Shown here one piece after another: positions 1-5,633 of a DNA stretch of 5,851 bases. The notes below the pieces were generated by a model. That model saw only the letters and a program-made list of their open reading frames with translations. It was not told the origin of the DNA and made no database searches. How positions within the stretch are numbered: position 1 is the stretch's first letter; every line of letters starts with the position of its first letter. The translations under genes were made by a program, and so were the position numbers. The DNA comes from Balneolales bacterium (GTDB lineage Bacteria > Bacteroidota > Rhodothermia > Balneolales > Natronogracilivirgulaceae): the NCBI GenBank assembly GCA_007135895.1, contig SLHZ01000182.1:1-5851 (forward strand). The letters run 5' to 3'.

Positions 1-1831
1 CAGCTGGCCCGACAATGTGAATCTCGACAAAGCCCGGCGTTTACTCTGGCCCGTCAAGCAAAAGTACGGCAATGGAATATCCTGGGCTGACTTAATGATT
101 CTCGCCGGCAACGTGGCCCTGGAATCGATGGGTTTCCGCACGTTTGGCTTTGGCGGCGGTCGTGTCGATATCTGGCAGCCGGAGGAGGACATCTACTGGG
201 GCAGCGAGGATACCTGGCTGGGCGACAAGCGTTACAGCGGTGACCGTGAGCTTGAAAGCACCCTGGCGGCCGTACAAATGGGGCTCATCTATGTTAATCC
301 TGAAGGACCGGACGGTGAACCGGATCCGGTAGCCTCGGGGCGTGATGTCCGCGAGACTTTTGCCCGTATGGCCATGAACGATGAAGAGACGGTTGCGTTG
401 GTGGCAGGCGGACACACCTTCGGAAAGTGTCACGGAGCGGCCGACGCCGGACATCTGGGTCCGGATCCTGAAGCGGCGTCTCTTGAAGAACAGGGCCTGG
501 GCTGGGCGAACCGTTACGGCACCGGAAAAGGCGAACACACCATAACCAGTGGGATTGAAGGCGCGTGGAAACCCAATCCCACCCGGTGGGACATGGGGTA
601 TTTCGATATGCTTTTCGGTTATGAGTGGGAACTGGTCAAGAGTCCGGCCGGAGCGTGGCAGTGGCTGGCCAGAGATGTGAAAGAAGAGCACATGATACCC
701 GACGCGCATCATCCGACGAAAAAGCATAGGCCCATGATGACGACGGCTGATCTGTCGCTTCGCTTCGATCCGGTTTACGAACCCATTTCACGACGCTTTC
801 ACAAGGATCCGGAAGCCTTTGCCGATGCCTTTGCCCGTGCCTGGTTCAAACTTACGCATCGCGATATGGGTCCGAAAGTACTATATCTGGGTCCCGAAGT
901 GCCGGAAGAGGATCTCATCTGGCAGGATCCGGTCCCGACTGCCGATCATCCGCTGATTGATAGCGCGGATATTGCCGCTCTCAAGTCCAGTGTCCTGGAT
1001 TCCGGACTGACCATTGCCGAGCTGGTTTCAACCGCATGGGCTTCGGCATCCACCTTCCGGGGTTCGGACAAGCGCGGAGGTGCCAATGGCGCACGGATCC
1101 GACTGGCGCCGCAGAAAGACTGGGAAGTCAACCAGCCTGAGCAGCTGGCCAAAGTCCTCGACAAGCTGGAAACGATCCGAAAGGAGTTTAACGGTGACCG
1201 GTATGATGGCAAAAAAGTCTCCCTGTCCGATCTCATCGTACTGGCCGGTTGTGCCGCCGTGGAAGAGGCCGCCGGTTTGGCAGGGTATGGTATCGAGGTG
1301 CCCTTTGAACCGGGGCGTACCGACGCTTCAACGGAACAGACCGATGCCGAGTCCTTCGAGGTAATGGAGCCTGAGGCAGATGGTTTCCGAAACTACCTGA
1401 AGAAAACCTATGTGGTGCCGGCCGAAGAGATGTTGGTTGACAAGGCGCAGCTTCTCACCCTCAGCGCGCCGGAAATGACGGTCCTCGTGGGCGGTCTGCG
1501 TGTGCTGGGTGCCAACACGGGTGGATCGAAGCACGGTGTTTTCACCAGTCGTCCCGGAGTGCTCACCAACGATTTCTTTGTCAACCTGCTTGATATGAAT
1601 ACCGAATGGAATCCCGCTTCCGATGCCGGTGATCTCTTTGTTGGAAGTGACCGGAAGACCGGTGAGCACCGGTGGTCCGGCACCCGGGTGGATCTCGTGT
1701 TTGGCTCAAACTCCCGTTTGCGGGCCTTGGCCGAAGTCTACGCACAAGATGATGCCGGGGAGAAGTTTGTCCGTGATTTCATATCCGCGTGGGACAAGGT
1801 GATGAATCTGGACCGTTTTGATCTGGGGTGA
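1..1831 (+). CDS. katG: Catalase-peroxidase KatG, 5'-truncated by the window edge
   Basis: This is a bifunctional heme enzyme that breaks down hydrogen peroxide (catalase) and oxidises organic donors (peroxidase), normally cytoplasmic. The reading frame is open from base 2, which reads SWPDNVNLDKARRLLWP, so the gene continues off the left edge. The GTG at 17 is an internal valine, not the start. By comparison with Mycobacterium tuberculosis KatG (about 740 residues), roughly 130 N-terminal residues are missing, including the distal Arg/Trp/His. Numbering the GTG codon as residue 1, visible key residues are Y92 and M118 (two partners of the Met-Tyr-Trp adduct), proximal H133 in GGHTFGK, W184 and D245 (His-Trp-Asp triad), S178 in ITSGIE (matches Mtb S315) and the mobile arginine R282 in THRDMGP. 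The heme-free C-terminal domain follows from about residue 295 (SFRGSDKRGGANGARIRL, FEPGRTDAS, DKVMNLDRFD) and is intact to the TGA. No frameshift or missing active-site residue is seen. The identification is near certain. Confidence 0.98.
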   Translation, partial: SWPDNVNLDKARRLLWPVKQKYGNGISWADLMILAGNVALESMGFRTFGFGGGRVDIWQPEEDIYWGSEDTWLGDKRYSGDRELESTLAAVQMGLIYVNPEGPDGEPDPVASGRDVRETFARMAMNDEETVALVAGGHTFGKCHGAADAGHLGPDPEAASLEEQGLGWANRYGTGKGEHTITSGIEGAWKPNPTRWDMGYFDMLFGYEWELVKSPAGAWQWLARDVKEEHMIPDAHHPTKKHRPMMTTADLSLRFDPVYEPISRRFHKDPEAFADAFARAWFKLTHRDMGPKVLYLGPEVPEEDLIWQDPVPTADHPLIDSADIAALKSSVLDSGLTIAELVSTAWASASTFRGSDKRGGANGARIRLAPQKDWEVNQPEQLAKVLDKLETIRKEFNGDRYDGKKVSLSDLIVLAGCAAVEEAAGLAGYGIEVPFEPGRTDASTEQTDAESFEVMEPEADGFRNYLKKTYVVPAEEMLVDKAQLLTLSAPEMTVLVGGLRVLGANTGGSKHGVFTSRPGVLTNDFFVNLLDMNTEWNPASDAGDLFVGSDRKTGEHRWSGTRVDLVFGSNSRLRALAEVYAQDDAGEKFVRDFISAWDKVMNLDRFDLG

Positions 1832-1858
1832 CACTCGGTCTTATGGACACCGTACCGT

Positions 1859-1878
1859 GTAAGGATATTTTTCCTTAT
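1859..1878. terminator. Weak hairpin between the convergent genes, overlapping the minus-strand stop codon
   Basis: The only gap between the genes is 43 bp (1832-1874). TAAGGA at 1860-1865 pairs with TCCTTA at 1872-1877 around a TATTTT loop, extendable by one G-T pair. A second imperfect hairpin sits just before it (ACAC 1847-1850 with GTGT 1857-1860, one internal mismatch). Neither has a GC-rich stem followed by a long T run, so these are poor intrinsic terminators. They are listed because the convergent arrangement needs transcripts from both sides to end here or run into each other. Confidence 0.2.
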
Positions 1879-4800
1879 TTCACCAGCATCATCGTGCGGT
1901 GAAGGTTCTTTTTCCCGGTTTCCAGCCGGTAGAGGTAGACTCCGGATGCCAGTGCGGCAGCGTCAAACGACACGGTGTGGGTTCCGGCCGGCAGGGTTTC
2001 ATTCACAAGAACGGCCACCTGGCGGCCCAGTATGTCATAGACAGTGAGCCGGATATGCCGGGAGTCTTCGGCCAGATCAAAACGGATCGTGGTGACGGGA
2101 TTGAATGGATTGGGATAGTTCTGATGAAGGCGGCTTGTTTCCGGTCGCTCTTCGGGCTCCGGAACGAAGGTATCGGTAGCACCGCGGTTGTAGGTCAGCC
2201 GGATGGCATCGGCACGGAGCACACCATCCATCTCCGTGTTTTCGGGCATATCCACCACAATGGAGATATCTCCCGGAAGGTCAACCGGGAATACGCCTGC
2301 CGCAACCCAGTCGCCGCTGTTCTCGTTCTGGTTGATGATGGATAAGCCCAGCAGTTGTTCCATCCGGTACATGCGGTAGCGTGCCCGTGTGACCGCGTTC
2401 TCCGTTTTCGGGAGTAGTACCTCCAGTTCCACCAGTCCGGGATGGACATCGGGAAACAGATAAGTTGCCTGCGCCTCCGGGGAGCTGGTGTAGCGGCTGG
2501 AAGTTCCCCACGCCTGGTTATTGCTGGTGTGCCACGTTCCTTTTTCGGAATAGTTTTCCGATTCGTTATCCATGATGGTGAAATCGCGGTTGCCACCCAG
2601 TTGCTCGATCTGCATGGCATCGGCCCGAAGCACACGGCTCGGCTGGTCGGTATCGGGCATGGAGACGGTGACTTGTATTTCATCACTGGAGGTGGCGTCA
2701 AACGAACCCAGCCATCTCCAGGCGGCGCGGTCGATATTCTGATCCACGATCCGTTCCAGAATCACCTCGCCGTTGCGCTGTACTTCATATCGTGCCCGAA
2801 GAGCGCTGTTGGAAGCACCGGGAACGATATACGACAAGGCATACCGGTTCGAGTGCTCAATAGAGAAATGGTACCGTGCAAAAGCATCCCGGTTGGCGTT
2901 GGAAATGAGAACCCACCGGCTGCTGTTGCCATGCGCATGGGCCACACTGTAGTTCCAGGAACCTGATTCTTCATATTGGCCGGTATCTTCGTTATCGACA
3001 AGCTGAAACGGTCCTTTCCCGTACGCTTCGACCGGGATTTCAAAAACCTGAGAGCCGGAGTTGGAATCGATGCCGCCGGAGCTGGTATCATGGCCGCCGG
3101 AAACGGAATCGTAAGCCGCAGATCCGGTGACGTGGTTGCCAGATCCGTTATTATAGCTGCCGGAACCGTTATCGTGTTTGCCAGATCCGGAGACGTGACT
3201 TCCGGAACCGGCAGCATGAGCCGCAGATCCCGAAGAGTGGGCCGAAGATCCGGATGTGTGATCCGCAGATCCCGACGAATACACGATAAGAGTATCTCGG
3301 ATAATACCATAGCCATCGGCCCGGAATCGAAAGGTCAGTTCGCGGTGGCTTCGTCCCGTCACTGTAACAGGCAGGGCGGTATGGTCCGATTTATTGGTTG
3401 TGCCATAACTGCGGGAACTATTGGAATTGCCGGAGTTGCGGAAATCAGCGGAACTGCCGGTCACGCCTGAACTGCCGGAGTCGCGGGAATCAGAGGAACT
3501 GCCGGTCACGCCTGAAGTGCCGGAATCGCCGGAATCGAATACTATGTTCCCGTTTCGGCTTTCCACATGGGTTATGACGGCACTTTCGTATCCCCGGTTT
3601 TCAAAGATGAGGCTGAAATTCCTGGAGTCCCCGTGCTGTATAAACCCCAAATCGGGCTCTTCGTCTGAATGCACCAGGAAGAACGGGGGACGATAGGCCG
3701 TGAGACGGACGACATCGGCTGTCAGTGCGGAGGGTGACGCGCCTTCGTTTCTTCGGATCTCAACGGCAAGCTGGTCATCGGCTTCGATTTCCAGATCGTA
3801 GAGATAGATCCAGCGATCATACGCGATGTTTGTGATATCTGCCGACTTTACTTCCACCTCATTGTGGTAGACCGAAAAGGGGATGGTGGCGGGCAGTTCC
3901 ACACCGGATGGAAACCGGATCTGAACGTCGTAGTGTGCGGCTTCCGGAATCGTGGTGGTCCATCGTGCCGTTGCCCGATCCGATGAGGGTTCGGCAACAT
4001 GGGCTTGCGCACCCCAGGCGGCATCCAGTTCACGGTAGTCGGCCGTCCGCCAGTTTCCCGTTACGGAAAAACCATCCGATTCATCATCCACACGGATGAC
4101 GCGGGGCAGCCAGTCCCGATGGTGCCGGGTCAGATTACCGGAGGAGTCGGTAGCGGCAATCGACCAGCTGACCGCATTCTGATGCGTCAGGATCTCGTCC
4201 GATTCCCAGGTCAGTGGAGCCACCTGGTTCATTTCCACCCGCCGGTGCTTCTCATAGACATTTTTGGCAGCCAGGAAAGGTCTTGACATGAAAAGGGGTT
4301 TGTCGCTCCGGACGCGAATACGGTAACCTCCACCCTCTGCCATTTCTTCGACGGTAAGTTCGGGTGGAGTGGTGTCCTCGGTCTGCAGCCATCCTTGCAT
4401 GGCCTCAATACCCGTGTCGTAATAGTATTCGATGTCCGGATACTCCTCAGCCACCGTTTCGATGAGCTCAAAAACCCGTTCCAGGTCTTCGATGAAGGTT
4501 GCCTCGGCGACATGCGACCAGATACACGGTACCTGGTCGATGCCCTGGTTGGCGGCCTCAAATATCTGCCGTATGGTCGATTCCCGAACACTCCGGAAAT
4601 GTATGGAGCGTGTATTCCATCCCCGGTTGCCTCCGGGCAGCATGTAGTTGTCGGATCGGGGGCGGAAAGGAACCCAGTCGGAGGGGGCTTCATTCCAGAC
4701 GTAAATATTATTTACCGGTTCCGGTGACCCCGTGCGGTTGGCCGGCCAGGCGTTGTGCATGCTGAACGGGATCCAGTCGTCCAGATCCGCCTGCCAGTCA

Positions 4801-5633
4801 TTGTCCATGAAATGCCATCCACTTCGGAAAGAGACGGTAAACATATCCTCTTCGATAAGTGCTTCGGCCATATTGAGAAAGAAATCATCCCGCGAGTCGA
4901 TGTACTGCGGAGTCTGGTTCCAGTAGTAGATGCCGTCACCGGTGGCATCCGACCAGACCCATGTATGATAGTGATAGGTAAACTCATCGCCGTACCGCTC
5001 CATATTCTCCTTGTGATACTTATTCATCAGGTAGAGCGACATCAGGCTGGGATAGGGAATGTTGGTATTGGTGGCGTAGCGATAGAGCGACCCGCCCTGC
5101 ATCCACCAGGTAAACCGGAACGGCCGGCCGGAAGAATCGCGGTACCGGTCGCGGAATGCCGGATCCATGATGCGGAAAGTCTGGCGGGCAGGAGAGCGGA
5201 ACAGGTCGAAATTGGCATTGGCGTAGTTGGCCGTTTTCGAATAGAGGTGAATCCCGGGAGTAGAGCTGTCTGAGCCGAAAACGAAGCGGATGACTCCCTT
5301 TAGGCTGTCCCCCGCATCCGTTTGATATGGGGCGTCAGGTGCATAGGCGCCTGTGGTTTGATGCGGGTCGATAGGTGCATAGGCGCTTGCGGTTTGGTCC
5401 GGTTGTCCCAGTTGATCCCTTTGCTGCGGTTGATCCGTTGTGATCGATGGATCGGTGGAGTGGTTAAGATCTGACGGACCTGTTTTAATGGACAAGCTGG
5501 TCGCCAGGGGATGACCCGTCACCGTCGAAAAAAACAGAAAAATTACCAGAAAGAACCGTAGTGGTAATACAAGTGGCAATACTTGACCATCGCTGTGTCG
5601 ACTTGTTCGAGAAGATGAATCTTTCAATAACAT
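1875..5633 (-). CDS. Large T9SS-exported multidomain protein with Golvesin-type domains, possible deacetylase-like module and repeat arrays
   Basis: This 1252-residue protein starts at ATG 5631-5633 and stops at TAA 1875-1877. Residue order: signal peptide (about 1-44); Q/P/D/T-rich linker with a 12-residue repeat (45-110); possible divergent polysaccharide-deacetylase-like module (111-418); Ig-like linker domain (421-510); Golvesin-type domain 1 (513-648); ASH-type beta-sandwich (652-872) with two repeat insertions (703-743 and 787-863); Golvesin-type domains 2 (876-1012) and 3 (1017-1148); T9SS sorting domain (1168-1252). Golvesin-type domains occur in proteins often annotated xanthan lyase and are thought to bind carbohydrate. 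I therefore infer a surface-attached or released protein acting on or binding polysaccharide. The start fits because a hydrophobic export segment follows it and no other ATG or GTG lies before that segment. No clear Shine-Dalgarno precedes it, as is common in Bacteroidota. The gene appears monocistronic within the window. Export and sorting are well supported; enzymatic function is uncertain. Confidence 0.93.
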   Translation of the reverse strand: MLLKDSSSRTSRHSDGQVLPLVLPLRFFLVIFLFFSTVTGHPLATSLSIKTGPSDLNHSTDPSITTDQPQQRDQLGQPDQTASAYAPIDPHQTTGAYAPDAPYQTDAGDSLKGVIRFVFGSDSSTPGIHLYSKTANYANANFDLFRSPARQTFRIMDPAFRDRYRDSSGRPFRFTWWMQGGSLYRYATNTNIPYPSLMSLYLMNKYHKENMERYGDEFTYHYHTWVWSDATGDGIYYWNQTPQYIDSRDDFFLNMAEALIEEDMFTVSFRSGWHFMDNDWQADLDDWIPFSMHNAWPANRTGSPEPVNNIYVWNEAPSDWVPFRPRSDNYMLPGGNRGWNTRSIHFRSVRESTIRQIFEAANQGIDQVPCIWSHVAEATFIEDLERVFELIETVAEEYPDIEYYYDTGIEAMQGWLQTEDTTPPELTVEEMAEGGGYRIRVRSDKPLFMSRPFLAAKNVYEKHRRVEMNQVAPLTWESDEILTHQNAVSWSIAATDSSGNLTRHHRDWLPRVIRVDDESDGFSVTGNWRTADYRELDAAWGAQAHVAEPSSDRATARWTTTIPEAAHYDVQIRFPSGVELPATIPFSVYHNEVEVKSADITNIAYDRWIYLYDLEIEADDQLAVEIRRNEGASPSALTADVVRLTAYRPPFFLVHSDEEPDLGFIQHGDSRNFSLIFENRGYESAVITHVESRNGNIVFDSGDSGTSGVTGSSSDSRDSGSSGVTGSSADFRNSGNSNSSRSYGTTNKSDHTALPVTVTGRSHRELTFRFRADGYGIIRDTLIVYSSGSADHTSGSSAHSSGSAAHAAGSGSHVSGSGKHDNGSGSYNNGSGNHVTGSAAYDSVSGGHDTSSGGIDSNSGSQVFEIPVEAYGKGPFQLVDNEDTGQYEESGSWNYSVAHAHGNSSRWVLISNANRDAFARYHFSIEHSNRYALSYIVPGASNSALRARYEVQRNGEVILERIVDQNIDRAAWRWLGSFDATSSDEIQVTVSMPDTDQPSRVLRADAMQIEQLGGNRDFTIMDNESENYSEKGTWHTSNNQAWGTSSRYTSSPEAQATYLFPDVHPGLVELEVLLPKTENAVTRARYRMYRMEQLLGLSIINQNENSGDWVAAGVFPVDLPGDISIVVDMPENTEMDGVLRADAIRLTYNRGATDTFVPEPEERPETSRLHQNYPNPFNPVTTIRFDLAEDSRHIRLTVYDILGRQVAVLVNETLPAGTHTVSFDAAALASGVYLYRLETGKKNLHRTMMLVK
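1878..2132 (-). other. Type IX secretion C-terminal sorting domain (type A)
   Basis: Residues 1168-1252. It has the classic order LHQNYPNPFNPVTTIRFDL, VYDILGRQVAVLVNE, LPAGTHTVSFDA, LASGVYLYRLETG, ending in KKNLHRTMMLVK. The preceding VPEPEERPETS stretch (1157-1167) is the usual proline/glutamate-rich linker. In known T9SS substrates this domain directs passage through the outer membrane and is then cleaved, leaving the protein surface-attached or released. It also fixes the organism within the Bacteroidota/FCB group. Confidence 0.97.
2190..2585 (-). other. Golvesin-type carbohydrate-binding-like domain, copy 3
   Basis: Residues 1017-1148. It opens with FTIMDNESENYSEKGTWHTS and contains WGTSSRYTSS, ATYLFPDVHPGLVELEVLLP, RARYRMYRM, INQNENSGDW and VVDMPENTE. 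It closes with GVLRADAIRLTY. It follows copy 2 after only a few residues (GGNRD), so the two are likely packed as a rigid pair next to the sorting domain. Confidence 0.75.
2598..3008 (-). other. Golvesin-type carbohydrate-binding-like domain, copy 2
   Basis: Residues 876-1012. It opens with FQLVDNEDTGQYEESGSWNY and contains SSRWV, ALRARYEVQRNGE, the I-V-D-Q-N strand and AWRWLGSF. It closes with SRVLRADAMQIEQL. It aligns along its whole length with copy 3, sharing DNE, G-[ST]-W, SSR, RARY, QN, the strand before the closing V-x-M-P, and VLRADA. It was probably made by tandem duplication. Confidence 0.75.
3045..3275 (-). repeat. Eleven-unit heptapeptide array (21-bp period), histidine-bearing
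   Basis: Residues 787-863 split without gaps into eleven seven-residue units: SGSADHT, SGSSAHS, SGSAAHA, AGSGSHV, SGSGKHD, NGSGSYN, NGSGNHV, TGSAAYD, SVSGGHD, TSSGGID, SNSGSQV. The consensus is [S/N/T]-G-S-[G/A]-x-[H/Y]-x. Position 6 is His in seven units, Tyr in two, Ile in one and Gln in one. The DNA shows repeated AGATCC/TCCGGA-like cores at 21-bp spacing. Units have diverged from each other, more so toward the C-terminal end. The array lies in a hairpin loop of the ASH-type domain and is likely flexible and exposed. Confidence 0.93.
3438..3527 (-). repeat. 45-bp tandem repeat (two 15-residue units, degenerate third)
   Basis: Unit 1 is residues 703-717 (DSGTSGVTGSSSDSR, DNA 3483-3527). 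Unit 2 is residues 718-732 (DSGSSGVTGSSADFR, DNA 3438-3482). The DNA units match at 41 of 45 positions by direct alignment. A decayed third unit continues as NSGNSNSSRSY (733-743). The block is rich in Ser, Gly and Asp and sits in a loop of the ASH-type domain. High DNA identity suggests a fairly recent duplication. Confidence 0.93.
3690..4097 (-). other. Golvesin-type carbohydrate-binding-like domain, copy 1
   Basis: Residues 513-648. It opens with IRVDDESDGFSVTGNWRT, has the central ATARWTTTIPEAAHYDVQIRFP strand pair (554-575; the last 18 residues are the most family-like) and closes with LTADVVRLTAY. This follows the family pattern (acidic opening, G-x-W, A-x-W-x-x-x-I/L-P, closing A-D-x-V/I-R-L) found at the C-termini of golvesin and xanthan-lyase-annotated proteins. 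It is the copy closest to that pattern and is separated from copies 2 and 3 by the ASH-type domain. Confidence 0.75.
4104..4373 (-). other. Ig-like / bacterial beta-sandwich linker domain
   Basis: Residues 421-510. It begins with DTTPPELTVEE and contains alternating hydrophobic strands (GGYRIRVRSDKPL). It ends with VSWSIAATDSSGNLTRHH, where ATDSSGN is typical of bacterial Ig-like or cadherin-like modules in Bacteroidota surface proteins. It probably acts as a spacer between the putative catalytic module and the first Golvesin-type domain. Confidence 0.55.
4380..5303 (-). other. Candidate divergent polysaccharide-deacetylase-like (NodB/CE4-type) domain
   Basis: Residues 111-418 of the large protein. 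The order of short motifs resembles polysaccharide deacetylases: a buried strand FRFTWWMQGG (172-181) where the family has its TFD motif; ERYGDEFTYHYHTW (212-225) with H221-x-H223 where the metal-binding histidines would be; VSFRSGWHF (267-275) resembling the RxGxW motif 3; CIWSHVAE (370-377) with H374; and the helix-strand ending VAEEYPDIEYYY (394-405). The usual first-motif aspartate is absent, so the domain may be catalytically altered or only fold-related. The assignment rests on motif order by eye. A different hydrolase-like TIM-barrel fold remains possible. Confidence 0.45.
5322..5393 (-). repeat. Two 12-residue repeats (36 bp period) in the N-terminal linker
   Basis: Residues 81-92 (TASAYAPIDPHQ) and 93-104 (TTGAYAPDAPYQ) are a tandem pair. 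At DNA level a 24-bp block is repeated at 5337-5360 and 5373-5396 with two mismatches. The linker around it (about 50-110) is rich in Q, P, D, S and T and is probably disordered, separating the signal peptide from the first folded domain. Confidence 0.85.
5502..5633 (-). other. Signal peptide
   Basis: Residues 1-44. A long N-region carries basic residues K4, R9, R12 and R26. It is followed by the hydrophobic core FFLVIFLFF (27-35) and a polar stretch STVTGHPLA, with cleavage likely somewhere around 40-44. There is no lipobox cysteine, so lipoprotein processing is not expected. Sec export to the periplasm followed by T9SS transfer fits the C-terminal sorting domain. Confidence 0.85.

Larger units (their letters stand above)
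3018..3680 (-). other. ASH/HYDIN-type beta-sandwich domain split by two repeat insertions
   Basis: Residues 652-872. The strand order matches the ASH / choice-of-anchor-type fold: DLGFIQHGDSRNFSLIFENR (661-680), then YESAVITHVESRNGNIVF (682-699), LPVTVTGRSHRELTFRFRAD (754-773), GYGIIRDTLIVYSS (774-787), and the last strand VFEIPVEAYG (863-872). Without the two insertions the domain is close to the usual length of about 100 residues. Insertion 1 (about 700-750) lies between the second and third of these segments. Insertion 2 (787-863) lies in the hairpin before the last strand. Both sit at expected surface loops. Confidence 0.65.

Noticed and set aside
17..19. GTG as the start codon of the catalase-peroxidase
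   Set aside because: The frame is open upstream to base 2 and reads SWPDN, a conserved internal KatG segment, so this GTG codes an internal valine.
92..727. 211-residue open frame antisense to katG
   Set aside because: It is fully opposite a highly conserved coding region and shows no family motif. It is a codon-bias shadow.
322..1100. Several GGATCC words in katG (322, 463, 805, 925, 1095)
   Set aside because: Most come from the preferred codons for Asp-Pro (GAT CCG/CCT) or similar codon pairs; spacing is irregular, so a regulatory or uptake role is not supported.
1847..1860. Strong intrinsic terminator for katG
   Set aside because: The ACAC/GTGT stem is only four pairs plus a mismatch, and the T run is displaced, so it was kept only as a weak note.
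3045..3275. CRISPR-like array from the regular repeats
   Set aside because: Units are contiguous 21-mers with no unique spacers, and they lie in frame inside a coding domain.
2976..3470. 164-residue plus-strand frame across the repeat region
   Set aside because: A 21-bp periodic sequence stays open in other frames once one unit lacks stops. The minus-strand frame has the domains and sorting tail, so this is a shadow.
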